From positions 372,001 through 436,000 of the forward strand of contig NZ_JXTJ01000006.1 in assembly GCF_001509835.1 (NCBI RefSeq): a stretch of DNA of 64,000 nucleotides, read 5' to 3'. The DNA comes from Allobosea sp. WAO. GTDB taxonomy: Bacteria > Pseudomonadota > Alphaproteobacteria > Rhizobiales > Beijerinckiaceae. The notes under the pieces were generated by a model. It had not been told where the DNA came from. It worked only from the letters and a program-made list of their open reading frames with translations, and ran no database searches. Numbering within the stretch: position 1 is the stretch's first letter; the number at the start of each line of letters is the position of its first letter. The position numbers and the translations under genes are program-made. Shown piece by piece: positions 29,354 to 39,770 of the stretch.

Positions 29354-29608
29354 ATGCGAAATCAATCCATGGCCGCGGGCGCGCTGCTTGCTCTTGCTCT
29401 CGCGGTCGGTCCGGCCGCCGCCGCTCCTCCCCAGAACGCCAAGCCCTTGTCCCAGATCGTCGCCGGCATCGAAGGCGTCAGCGGTTTTGCGAGCATCAAG
29501 GAGGTGGAGTGGGACAATGACGGCTATTGGGAGATCGAGTACCTCAAGGCCGACGGCTCCAGGGTCGAGGTGAAGATCGATCCTGTGACAGGCTCGCCGC
29601 GGAAGTGA
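29354..29608 (+). CDS. Small secreted PepSY-like protein
   Basis: The 84-residue product has a signal peptide (MRNQSMAAGALLALALAVGPAAA) with cleavage probably after AAA, and a mature region IEGVSGFASIKEVEWDNDGYWEIEYLKADGSRVEVKIDPVTG that matches the PepSY pattern (xxWDxxxWExxxxxxDGxxxxxxIDxxTG). PepSY domains are periplasmic, often inhibitors of proteases or sensors; the specific role is unknown. ATG 29354 is chosen because AGGAG is six bases upstream; ATG 29348 is too close to it. The 259 bases between the small peptide gene and this one hold no further gene I can support. Confidence 0.82.
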   Translation: MRNQSMAAGALLALALAVGPAAAAPPQNAKPLSQIVAGIEGVSGFASIKEVEWDNDGYWEIEYLKADGSRVEVKIDPVTGSPRK

Positions 29609-29666
29609 CCGGCTGAGCGCCAGTCACGCGGCATTCCTACAAGGTTCGGCCGTTGCCGTTGCAAGC

Positions 29667-29697
29667 TCAGGAAGGGCCGGCCATCAGTTCTTCCTGA
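29667..29697. repeat. Inverted repeat between convergent genes
   Basis: TCAGGAAG (29667-29674) and CTTCCTGA (29690-29697) are perfect 8-bp arms around a 15-base loop that contains GGCCGGCC. It lies between the stops of the PepSY gene and the convergent membrane protein gene and could end transcription from both sides, but it lacks a T-run on either strand. Confidence 0.4.
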
Positions 29698-29721
29698 TAT
29701 CCTGTGCTCCCGGCGGCGAAA

Positions 29722-30540
29722 TTAGCGCGGCACGACCTTGCGGTAGATGTGCCAGCTCGCATGGCCGAGTATCGGCATCACCACCATCAGCCCGACCAGC
29801 ACCGGCAAGGTACCGAGCACCAGCAGCGCGGTGATCGTCAGGCCCCAGCACATCATCGCCCGTGGGCTTTCCTCGACTGCGGCGATCGAGGTTCGCACGG
29901 CGGTGCCGACGTCGACATGCCGGTCCAGCATCAGCGGGAAGGAGACCACGGTCACCGAGAAGGCCGCGATGGCGAAGAGCAGGCCGAGCGCGTTCCCGAC
30001 GATGATCAGCGTCCAGCCGTTCACGGTCGTGAAGAGCGGGACCAGGAAGCTCTCGGCCGAGGTCAGCGGGACATTGCCCATCAGCCAGCGATAGAGCACC
30101 CAGGCGCTGAGCAGCCAGGTGATGAACAGCCCGGTCAGCAGGCCGCCCAGGGTTGCGATCGGCCGGATCGCCGGGGATTTCAGCACGGCGAAGGCGTGCA
30201 GCCAGGACGAGTTGATGTGGAGCTCACGACGCCGGCTGATCTCGTAAAGGCCGACCGCGGCGAAGGGCCCGAGCAGGGCAAAGCCGCCGAGCAGCGGGAA
30301 GAGCAGCGGGAAGATGTTGTAGCTGACCGTCAGCTGCGCGATCACGATACCCGCCACCGGATAGATCAGTGCGATGAAGAGCAAATGGCTCGGCTGCGCC
30401 AGGAAATCGGCATAGCCACGCCGCAGCGCGTCGCCGATATCGCTGAGCGTCAGCGCGCGGACGGGCAGCGCCTCGGCGGGCCCGGCGGCTTGCACCGAAC
30501 TCATGCGGGGGTGGGGGTGGGTGCTGTTGATATCGGCCAT
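29722..30540 (-). CDS. DUF2189-like integral membrane protein
   Basis: The 272-residue product has a His/Pro-containing cytoplasmic start (MADINSTHPHPRMSS), the stretch LSDIGDALRRGYADFLAQPSHLLFIALIYPVAG typical of DUF2189 proteins, and about six hydrophobic segments (for example LLTGLFITWLLSAWVLY and ALLVLGTLPVLVGLMVVMPILGHASWHIYRK). Function unknown; such proteins are sometimes found near respiratory or oxidase genes, but no such neighbour is here. ATG 30540 is chosen over the longer frame. It is divergent from ligA (195-bp gap with no clear motif). Confidence 0.85.
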   Translation of the reverse strand: MADINSTHPHPRMSSVQAAGPAEALPVRALTLSDIGDALRRGYADFLAQPSHLLFIALIYPVAGIVIAQLTVSYNIFPLLFPLLGGFALLGPFAAVGLYEISRRRELHINSSWLHAFAVLKSPAIRPIATLGGLLTGLFITWLLSAWVLYRWLMGNVPLTSAESFLVPLFTTVNGWTLIIVGNALGLLFAIAAFSVTVVSFPLMLDRHVDVGTAVRTSIAAVEESPRAMMCWGLTITALLVLGTLPVLVGLMVVMPILGHASWHIYRKVVPR

Positions 30541-30726
30541 GGCGTTTATTCCCGGTTCCGGCCCGGTTCGCCTCGATGGCCCTGACGTGATCCCTGGTTC
30601 GAGAGCCTTGAGGCGTCGAGCATCCAATTGTCAGCCCGGTGAGCTTACACCCGGCGCGCTGCTGCCACAAATCGACGAACGCAAACGTGACAAAGGGTGC
30701 TTCGCAGGGGGCGGCCCCTCATCTAG

Positions 30727-32886
<2,160 letters not shown>

Positions 32887-32896
32887 TTTCGCCGTC

Positions 32897-32976
32897 ATGC
32901 TCGCCCTTGTGGCGAGCATCCACCTCTTGAACACCGTGCGAAGGAAGACGTGGATGGTCGGGACAAGCCCGACCAT
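32897..32976. repeat. Paired REP-like hairpins in inverted orientation
   Basis: Hairpin 1: ATGCTCGCC-CTTGT-GGCGAGCAT (32897-32919) followed by CCAC. Hairpin 2 on the opposite strand: ATGGTCGGG-CTTGT-CCCGACCAT (32976-32954) followed by CCAC. Both have a perfect 9-bp stem, the same CTTGT loop and the same flank. They differ at three positions in each stem arm, and every change is compensated in the other arm. The pair lies between the convergent ligA and pepT genes and resembles a bacterial interspersed mosaic element built from REP units. Confidence 0.85.
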
Positions 32977-32992
32977 GAAGCGGAATGGCCGG

Positions 32993-34222
32993 CTAACCCC
33001 GCCCGGCCGCCAGCGTGCAGATCATCCGCGCCACCTCATAGGACTTCTCGAAGGCAGGCACCGGCAGGAACTCGTAGCGCGAGTGGAAATTATAGGCGCC
33101 GGTGAAGAAATTCGGCGTCGGCAGGCCGCGCGCCGAGAGCGCCGCGCCGTCGGTGCCGCCGCGCATCGGGATCTGCTTCTTTGGGATCTGCAGCGCCTCC
33201 AGCGCGGCAAAGAGCAGCGCGACCGGGCGATGGTCGTGGCCGAGGCTGTCATGGATGTTGCCATAGGTGTCGGTGATGCGGGCTTCGACGCGGCCGGTCG
33301 GATAGAGCGCGGCGATCTCGGCCGCGACCGCGCAGATGCGGCGCTTGCGCGCTGCGAAGCTCTCCTTGTCGAAATCGCGGATCAGCGCGCCGAGCTTCGC
33401 CTCGCTGGCATTGGCGGTGATGCTGTTGAACCAGACATAGCCCTCGCGCCCCTGCGTGTTCTCCGGTGTTTCCGCACGGTCGAAACGGGCGATGAAGTCC
33501 TGCGCCATCAGCACCGGGTTCACCAATACGCCCTTGGCTGACATCGGATGGGCGCTGACGCCGGTGAGGGTGATCTCGGCCGCGGCTGCGTTGAAGTTCT
33601 CGATCACCACCTCGCCGAGCTCGCAGCTGTCGATCGTGTAGGCGAAATCGCAGCCAAAACGCGACAGATCGAGCGCCTTGGCGCCGCGCAGGCCGATCTC
33701 CTCGTCGGGAACGAACGCGACGAGGATGTCGCCATGCGCGTCCTGCGAGCCGAGATTGGCGAGCAGGGTCATGATCACCGCGATCGCTGCCTTGTTGTCG
33801 GCGCCAAGCACGCTGGTGCCGTCGCCGGCGATGATCTCGGCCCCCTGCCAATCGCGTAGTTGCGGATGCTCGACGACGCGCAGCCAGATGTCCTGATCGC
33901 GGTTGAGGCAGAGATCCTCACCCTCGAAGCGCAGGCGCTGTGGCCGGATCTCCGACGAGAGCCCGGCATCGAAGGTGTCGAGATGGGCGATGAAGCCGAT
34001 CTTCGGCGCATCCGGCACGGTGCCGCGCTTCACCGCCGTGACGGTGGCGTGCCGGTCGATGACGACCTCGTCGAGGCCGAGCGCACGCAACTCTTCCGCC
34101 AGCAGTTCGGCGAGGTGCTGCTGGCCCGGCGTGCTCGGCAACGTCACCGCCTTGGCGTCGCTCTGGCTCGCGACCGAGAGATAGCGGAAGAAGCGGTCGG
34201 TCAGCTGCTGGCGAATGCTCAT
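32993..34222 (-). CDS. pepT: Peptidase T (tripeptide aminopeptidase)
   Basis: Zinc aminopeptidase of the M20B family that removes the N-terminal residue from tripeptides in the cytoplasm. The 409-residue product starts SIRQQLTDRFFRYLSVASQSD, and carries the metal-binding IGFIAHLDTFDAG, GTSVLGADNKAAIAVIM, FVPDEEIGLRGAKALDL and the C-terminal RGGTDGAALSARGLPTPNFFTGAYNFHSRYEF, all characteristic of PepT. It converges on ligA. No regulatory motif is evident (PepT is oxygen-regulated in enterobacteria, which cannot be assumed here). Confidence 0.95.
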   Translation of the reverse strand: MSIRQQLTDRFFRYLSVASQSDAKAVTLPSTPGQQHLAELLAEELRALGLDEVVIDRHATVTAVKRGTVPDAPKIGFIAHLDTFDAGLSSEIRPQRLRFEGEDLCLNRDQDIWLRVVEHPQLRDWQGAEIIAGDGTSVLGADNKAAIAVIMTLLANLGSQDAHGDILVAFVPDEEIGLRGAKALDLSRFGCDFAYTIDSCELGEVVIENFNAAAAEITLTGVSAHPMSAKGVLVNPVLMAQDFIARFDRAETPENTQGREGYVWFNSITANASEAKLGALIRDFDKESFAARKRRICAVAAEIAALYPTGRVEARITDTYGNIHDSLGHDHRPVALLFAALEALQIPKKQIPMRGGTDGAALSARGLPTPNFFTGAYNFHSRYEFLPVPAFEKSYEVARMICTLAAGRG

Positions 34223-34313
34223 GGTCGTTCCGTCGCGCGAGTGGTGGCTGATGTCTAAGAGGCGTCACGGGAGGAGGGCAGGGCGCTTGGCCTCAGGTTC
34301 TTGGCTGTCCGGC

Positions 34314-35528
34314 TCAGACAGGTGGGGTTGCGCCCAGGATGAAGCGCTCGATCCCGTCGAAGAGGACCGGCCAGGCCGGCTCCTCCGGCACGACGACGTG
34401 ATTGCGGCTCTGGAGCAGCAGGAATTCGGCATCGGGAAGCCGCGAGGCCAGTTCCAACCCCTGTTCGAGCGGCTGGACACCATCATCGTTGGCATGGATC
34501 ACCAGCGTCGGCACCGCAATCGCGCCCAGCAGATCCGAAACGTCGAAATGGTCGATCGCCCAGCGCAGAGCCGCGGCATTGTCGGCCGAGGTGGTGAGCC
34601 GCTGCAACTCGGCCAGGGATTCGATCTGCTCGCGGCTGCCATCGGGGATGAACAGGGTTGCGAAGGCCTTGATGAAGGGGCTGTTCGCCTTGCCCCAGCC
34701 ATGCCGTATCAGGGTCAGCAGCGCCAGCCCCTGTTCCCGGTCGGCGCCCGATCGGACGAGCCGGCCCTTGACGAAGCCGCCATGCAGGACGAGGTGGCTC
34801 AGCCTGTCCGGGTGTCGCCTGGCATAGGCCAGCGCAATCGGCACGCCCTGCGACGTCCCGTAGAGCGCAAAGCGTTCGAGCCCGGCGGCGTCGACGGCAG
34901 CTTCCAGGTCCTCGACGAAGCGCTCCAAGGCCAGATCGCTGACGTCCCGATCGGAGAGGCCATTGCCGCGCTGGTCGTAGCGCAGCAGTGCAAACCGCTG
35001 ACCGAGCCGGCTCAGCAGCGGGCGCCAGAGCGGGCTGTGCCAGTCATGTTCGAGATGCGTCAGCCAATGGCCTGCCTTGACCATCGGGTATCCTGCCCCG
35101 CTGGTGGCATAGGCGATGCGGGTGCCGTCGCGCGAGCGGCAGAAGGCGACGCGCTGATGCGGTGTCGCTGAGGTGGGTGCGGCCGCATGCGTGGTGGGCT
35201 GCTCGCGGCGTAGCGCCTGCACGGGCTCGACCGGGCCGATGAAGCGGAAGCCGCGCCGCGCCACGGTGCGGATCCAGTCCTGGCGCTTGCCGCCATCGTC
35301 GATCGCGGCGCGGGCGGCGCTGATCCTGGCGCTGATCGCCGAATCTGAGACGATGCGTCCGTGCCAGACCGCGGCGATCAGGTCGTCCTGCGACACCACG
35401 CGCTCGCGCTCGCTGACCAGATAATGCAGGAGGTCGAAGACCTGCGGCTCGATCGCGCGCGGCCGCCCGTCCGCGAGAAGCTCTCGCGTTTCCGGAACGA
35501 GCTCGAATGCCCCGAAGCGATAGCGCAT
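34314..35528 (-). CDS. Winged-helix DNA-binding domain fused to an alpha/beta hydrolase
   Basis: The 404-residue protein has an OmpR/CadC-type winged helix at residues about 1-100 (YRFGAFELVPETRELLADGRPRAIEPQVFDLLHYLVSERERVVSQDDLIAAVW ... WIRTVARRGFRFIG) and an alpha/beta-hydrolase domain from about 130 to the end, with YGTSQG (nucleophile Ser226), DQRGNGLSD and a late HANDDGVQPLEQG and SRNHVV. No receiver domain or membrane segment is seen. It may be a regulator that senses, or is switched by, a small ester or lactone. ATG 35528 is chosen; ATG 35543 is possible. Confidence 0.88.
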   Translation of the reverse strand: MRYRFGAFELVPETRELLADGRPRAIEPQVFDLLHYLVSERERVVSQDDLIAAVWHGRIVSDSAISARISAARAAIDDGGKRQDWIRTVARRGFRFIGPVEPVQALRREQPTTHAAAPTSATPHQRVAFCRSRDGTRIAYATSGAGYPMVKAGHWLTHLEHDWHSPLWRPLLSRLGQRFALLRYDQRGNGLSDRDVSDLALERFVEDLEAAVDAAGLERFALYGTSQGVPIALAYARRHPDRLSHLVLHGGFVKGRLVRSGADREQGLALLTLIRHGWGKANSPFIKAFATLFIPDGSREQIESLAELQRLTTSADNAAALRWAIDHFDVSDLLGAIAVPTLVIHANDDGVQPLEQGLELASRLPDAEFLLLQSRNHVVVPEEPAWPVLFDGIERFILGATPPV

Positions 35529-35679
35529 GCCGCTTCTTACCATGCGGAAGTCGGGGCTGGTATCGATGCCGGCTTGCCTGGCGAAAAAGCAGGGAAAGGA
35601 CAAGGAAAGCGCAAGAGCCCGGTCAAGCGCGGCGCCGCATGCTGCGCCAATCTCGCCATGGCAGCCGAAGGAGGCGATC

Positions 35680-35910
35680 ATGGCACGGGAGCTTCACGAC
35701 GCGATCATCCGCCGGACAGACGGCTCGATCGACATCGATTTCTACGCGCGCCGCAGCGCCCACCTGCGGCGCGAGGCCTTTGCCGCAACGCCCGGGATCG
35801 TCGCGCAATGGCTCAGGGCGGTATTCCTGGGCGCAGGCAGGCTTGTCCGGCGCAGCCTCAGGGCTCGCCGAACTGCTGGGGCGCTGACGAAGCCGGTGGC
35901 TGGCCGCTGA
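35680..35910 (+). CDS. Small basic protein of unknown function
   Basis: ATG 35680 has an AAGGAGG six bases upstream, an excellent ribosome binding site, and opens a 76-residue frame: MARELHDAIIRRTDGSIDID then FYARRSAHLRREAF, a possible short hydrophobic helix (IVAQWLRAVFLGAG) and an Arg-rich tail. DGSIDxDFYxxRxxxLRRExF recalls small unnamed proteins of Rhizobiales, but I cannot place it in a family. It is divergent from the winged-helix hydrolase gene (151-bp gap). Its 3' end overlaps the convergent AraC gene by 53 bp, which lowers certainty about the exact end. Confidence 0.6.
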   Translation: MARELHDAIIRRTDGSIDIDFYARRSAHLRREAFAATPGIVAQWLRAVFLGAGRLVRRSLRARRTAGALTKPVAGR

Positions 35911-36871
35911 GCCCAGTCGGGGCATCCGCCTCGCCCGCGCGGAAATGGCTCGGCGAGGCACCGATGATGCGCTTGAAGGCGCGGCTGAACGACGCCTCGG
36001 AATCATAGCCCAGCCGGCGGGCCACGACCGCGATCCTCATCCTGTCGCGGACCAGCCATTGCCTGGCCTGGTGCATCCTGACCTGCGCGACATAGCGCGC
36101 CGGGGTCTCGCCGACGATCGCCGCGAAACGCTCGGCGAAGGCGGAGCGCGAGGCGTGCATCACGCCGGCCAGCGCCTCGACGGTCCACTCGTTGGCGGGA
36201 TCGAGATGGATCGCCGCCAGCACCCGGCCGATATCCGGATCGCGCGCTGCCGCGACCCAGCCGGTGGAGTCGCCGCAGCCCTTCTCGACCCAGGTGCGGA
36301 TCAGCGCGGCGGCGACGACATCGGCCAGCCGCGTCAGCATGCTGCCAGCCCCGACCCGGTCGAGCGCCAGCTCGCAGGCCATGGTGGCGAGCAAAGGCGG
36401 GATGCCGGGCTCGTTGGCCGCGAGCTCATGCATCCGCATCAGTTCCGGCATCATCCGCAGTAGCGGGTGCTGGCCGTCGACGTTGAAGTTCATGCTTGCG
36501 CTGAAGAACAGAGTCTCCTCGCCATCGCCGCCGCCACGCGCCTCGACGATGTCGCCGCAAACCGTCTGGAACTGGCATTTTCCGAGCGGCTTGGTGCAGG
36601 CGCCGGGCGCGCTCGCCAGGGCATGCTCGGCGCCCCGCGGCAGCAGCACGGCATCGCCCTGTTCTAGCCTGACCCATTCATCGGTCGGGGTGCGCAGCCA
36701 GCAGCCGCGCTCGGCGACGAAGTGGAAGCGCGCCGCCTTCTGCGCCGGGAAGAGCAGGCCCCAGGGCGCCGTCATCTGATAGCGGGCGTAGTCGACCCCC
36801 TCGAGCCGCAGGCCGCGCAGCATCTCGGTCAGCGGATCGGCCGACGCGGTTTTGGACGAATGGTCAAGCAT
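35858..36871 (-). CDS. AraC-family regulator with cupin-6 ligand domain
   Basis: The 337-residue product has an N-terminal cupin-like domain (LRGLRLEGVDYARYQMTAPWGLLFPAQ ... GCWLRTPTDEWVRLEQGDAVLLPRGAEHALA) and a C-terminal double helix-turn-helix (WTVEALAGVMHASRSAFAERFAAIVGETPARYVAQVRMHQARQWL ... IAVVARRLGYDSEASFSRAFKRIIGASPSHFR). The start at ATG 36871 has AGGAAA six bases upstream. The gene is divergent from an MFS exporter gene 72 bp away, a very common regulator-efflux pairing, so it probably controls that gene in response to an exported compound. Confidence 0.93.
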   Translation of the reverse strand: MLDHSSKTASADPLTEMLRGLRLEGVDYARYQMTAPWGLLFPAQKAARFHFVAERGCWLRTPTDEWVRLEQGDAVLLPRGAEHALASAPGACTKPLGKCQFQTVCGDIVEARGGGDGEETLFFSASMNFNVDGQHPLLRMMPELMRMHELAANEPGIPPLLATMACELALDRVGAGSMLTRLADVVAAALIRTWVEKGCGDSTGWVAAARDPDIGRVLAAIHLDPANEWTVEALAGVMHASRSAFAERFAAIVGETPARYVAQVRMHQARQWLVRDRMRIAVVARRLGYDSEASFSRAFKRIIGASPSHFRAGEADAPTGLSGQPPASSAPQQFGEP

Positions 36872-36943
36872 TGCGGATTTCCTAGCATGGAAGCCCCAGA
36901 GCGTCACGCCTAACTCCGGTGTCCGATCTTTCCGGAGCGACCC

Positions 36944-38158
36944 ATGTCGAATTCCCTCTCAGTCACCGCCGATCCCGAACTCGCCGATATCGCCGCCCAT
37001 GAACGGAGCGCCGCGGCCTGGCCGGCGGTGCTTGCGCTCGGCATGGGCGTGTTCGCCCTGGTGAGCGCGGAGTTCCTGCCTGCAAGCGTCCTGACCTCGA
37101 TCGCGGCCGATCTTTCGATCAGCGTCGGCGCGGCCGGACAGACCGTCACGGTAACCTCGCTGGTCGGCGTCGTCGCGGCGATCTTCACGCCGATCCTCAC
37201 CAGCCGGTTCGACCGGCGCCTGGTGCTGTGGGCGCTGATGTTCCTGCTGGCGCTGTCCAGCCTGACCACGGCGCTGGCCAACGGGTTTGCGATGCTGCTT
37301 GCGGCGCGCTTCCTGCTCGGGCTCAGCCTCGGCGGCTTCTGGTCGATGGCTCCGGCGCTGACGCTGCGGCTCGTGCCGACAAAGTCCGTGCCGCGGGCGC
37401 TGGCGATCATCTCGGCCGGCGTCTCGGCGGCATTCATCGGTGCGGGGCCACTCGGGGCCTATCTCGACGCGCTGATGGGCTGGCGGATGGTCTTCATGCT
37501 GTCGGCCGGGCTCGCCGGCGTCGCCCTGCTGACGCTGCTGACGACCGTGCCCCAGTTGCCGCCGCAGGCCGTGCCGAAGCTCGGCACGCTCAACGAGCTT
37601 CTGCGGCGGCCGAGCGTGCGCCTGATGCTGCTCTCGGTGCTGGTCATCATCTCCGGCCAGTTCACCGGTTTCACCTATATCCGGCCGTTCCTGGAGCAGG
37701 CGCCGCAACTCGGCGTCACGGCGATCACCTTCGTCCTGCTCGGCTACGGCCTCGGCAATGTCATCGGCAATTTCGTCGGCGGAGCCGTGGTGGCACGCGG
37801 CGTCAAGCTCGCAATTGTCTCGTTCTCACTGGCGATCTCGGCCCTGGCGCTCGGCCTGATCCTGTTCGGGATCTCGCCCGTCGTGGCGGGGATCGCGGTG
37901 GCGCTCTGGGGCTTCGCCTTCGGCTTCGCGCCCGTCGGATTCCAGAGCTGGATGGTGCGGATCGCGGCCGACCATGCGGAGGCGGCAAGCGGGCTGCTGA
38001 CCGCCGCCTTTCTGGTCGCGATCGCGAGTGGTGCCGTCTTCGGCGGCCTGCTGGTCAATCATGTCGGAGGCCTCGGACCGATCGGCTACATGGCGGTCGC
38101 GGCGCTCGCCGGCGCGGTACTTGTCCTCGTCGCCGGCAAGGAGCCGCCGCGTCCCTGA
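36944..38158 (+). CDS. MFS transporter, DHA1 drug/nucleoside efflux type
   Basis: The 404-residue product has about twelve membrane segments. The opening LALGMGVFALVSAEFLPASVLTSIAADLSISVGAAGQTVTVTSLVGVVAA and the RFDRRLVL loop 2-3 motif resemble the NepI/AraJ/YdhP branch of DHA1 exporters (purine nucleosides, sugars, drugs). The substrate cannot be deduced. It is probably regulated by the divergent AraC protein. The gap to the next gene is 143 bp. Confidence 0.9.
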   Translation: MSNSLSVTADPELADIAAHERSAAAWPAVLALGMGVFALVSAEFLPASVLTSIAADLSISVGAAGQTVTVTSLVGVVAAIFTPILTSRFDRRLVLWALMFLLALSSLTTALANGFAMLLAARFLLGLSLGGFWSMAPALTLRLVPTKSVPRALAIISAGVSAAFIGAGPLGAYLDALMGWRMVFMLSAGLAGVALLTLLTTVPQLPPQAVPKLGTLNELLRRPSVRLMLLSVLVIISGQFTGFTYIRPFLEQAPQLGVTAITFVLLGYGLGNVIGNFVGGAVVARGVKLAIVSFSLAISALALGLILFGISPVVAGIAVALWGFAFGFAPVGFQSWMVRIAADHAEAASGLLTAAFLVAIASGAVFGGLLVNHVGGLGPIGYMAVAALAGAVLVLVAGKEPPRP

Positions 38159-38301
38159 ACAAGCCGCGCGGCAGCGACGGAGATGGCACTTCCGTTCCGG
38201 ATGCAGAGCGCTCATGCTGCATCAGCTCTGGCCCGAGGCGGCGGACCGGTCGAGATTGCCGCGCAGCCGCGCCGAAGACCGGCATGAGGATCGAGAATCG
38301 C

Positions 38302-39723
38302 ATGAACGCTACTGCAGCCACGTCGGCCATCTCCCGCCATCCCGCCCTGGACGGTTTGACGGCTGCGTTGCGCGATCTCCTCGGCCCGCGCTGCTCGACC
38401 TCGGAAGCCGAGCGCGAGCATCACGGCCATGGCGAATCCTATCATCCGACCAAAGCGCCGGACGTGGTCTGCTACCCCGCGACGACCGAAGAAGTCAGCC
38501 GCATCCTGACGCTCTGCCATCAGGCCAAGGTGCCGGTGATCCCCTTCGGCGCCGGTACCTCGCTGGAAGGCCATGTCGTCGCGCTGCATGGCGGCGTCTG
38601 CCTCGACCTCTCGCGCATGCAGCGCATCATCGCGGTCAATACCGAGGATCTCGACTGCGTCATCGAGCCCGGCGTCACCCGCAAGCAGCTCAACGAGCAT
38701 CTGCGCGACACCGGCCTGTTCTTTCCGGTCGACCCCGGTGCCGACGCGACGCTCGGCGGCATGACCGCCACGCGCGCCTCGGGCACCAATGCCGTGCGCT
38801 ACGGCACGATGAAGGACAATGTCCTGGCACTAACCGTGGTGCTCGCCGACGGCACCGTGCTGAAGACCGGCGGCCGCGCCCGCAAATCCTCGGCCGGCTA
38901 CGATCTGACGCGGCTCTTCGTCGGCTCGGAAGGCACGCTCGGCGTGATCACCGAGATCACCCTGAAGCTCTACGGCATCCCCGAGGCGAGCTCGGTCGCG
39001 GTCTGCTCCTTCCCGGATGTCGGCGCCGCCGTGTCCTGCGCCATCGAGACCATCCAGAGCGGCATCCAGGTCGCTCGCGTCGAACTACTCGACGAGACCT
39101 GCATGCGCGCCATCAACCTACATAACGGGCTGAGCTATCCCAAGACCGCGACGCTGTTCATCGAATTCCATGGCACGCAGGCCGGCGTCGAACAGCAATC
39201 GGCGGCCATGCACGCGATCGCGCAGGGCCATGGCGGCAGCGGCTGGCGCCATGCCGCCAGCGCCGAGGAGCGCACCAAGCTCTGGCAGGCCCGCCACAAT
39301 CTCCACTACGCCCTGCTGGCTTTGCGCCCCGGAGCCAGCAGCTGGGGCACCGATGCCTGCGTGCCGATCTCCGAGCTCGCCACCTGCATCACCGAAATCC
39401 GCGAGCACGCCAAGGATGCGCCCTTCCCGGTGCCGGCGCTCGGCCATGTCGGCGACGGCAATTTCCATATGGGCTTCCTGATCAAGATGGATTCGCCCGC
39501 GGAGATCGCCGAGGCCGAGCGGCTCAACGCCCTCCTGGTCAACCGCGCCATCGATCTCGGCGGCACCTGCACCGGCGAGCATGGCGTCGGCTACGGCAAG
39601 TCCAAGTTCCTGCGCCGGGAGTATGGCGACGAAGCGATCGCGGTGATGCGCCAGATCAAGCAGAGCCTCGACCCCGACAACATCCTCAATCCCGGCAAGG
39701 TCCTGCCGCCCGCGTCGCCGTGA
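38302..39723 (+). CDS. FAD-linked oxidase, D-lactate/glycolate dehydrogenase type
   Basis: Flavoprotein of the PCMH/VAO superfamily oxidising a 2-hydroxy acid and passing electrons to cytochrome c or quinone. The 473-residue product shows the FAD-binding PFGAGTSLEGHVVALHGGVCLDLSRM and PVDPGADATLGGMTATRASGTNAVRYGTMKDNVL, RARKSSAGYDLTRLFVGSEGTLGVIT, and the C-terminal GHVGDGNFHMGFL and CTGEHGVGYGKSKFL with NPGKVLP at the end. These fit the GlcD/Dld-type single-subunit enzymes. Start ATG 38302 is favoured; ATG 38284 is in frame. The following MFS carrier gene, 47 bp away, may import its substrate. Confidence 0.93.
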   Translation: MNATAATSAISRHPALDGLTAALRDLLGPRCSTSEAEREHHGHGESYHPTKAPDVVCYPATTEEVSRILTLCHQAKVPVIPFGAGTSLEGHVVALHGGVCLDLSRMQRIIAVNTEDLDCVIEPGVTRKQLNEHLRDTGLFFPVDPGADATLGGMTATRASGTNAVRYGTMKDNVLALTVVLADGTVLKTGGRARKSSAGYDLTRLFVGSEGTLGVITEITLKLYGIPEASSVAVCSFPDVGAAVSCAIETIQSGIQVARVELLDETCMRAINLHNGLSYPKTATLFIEFHGTQAGVEQQSAAMHAIAQGHGGSGWRHAASAEERTKLWQARHNLHYALLALRPGASSWGTDACVPISELATCITEIREHAKDAPFPVPALGHVGDGNFHMGFLIKMDSPAEIAEAERLNALLVNRAIDLGGTCTGEHGVGYGKSKFLRREYGDEAIAVMRQIKQSLDPDNILNPGKVLPPASP

Positions 39724-39770
39724 AGGCCGCCAAGACCTGGCAGAGATGACCCGGCAGGCATGACGCGGCC

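Noticed and set aside
37228..38301. N-terminal extension of the FAD oxidase frame to 831 codons
   Set aside because: The extension lies antisense-like within the MFS gene in another frame and is Arg-rich; family similarity begins after 38302.
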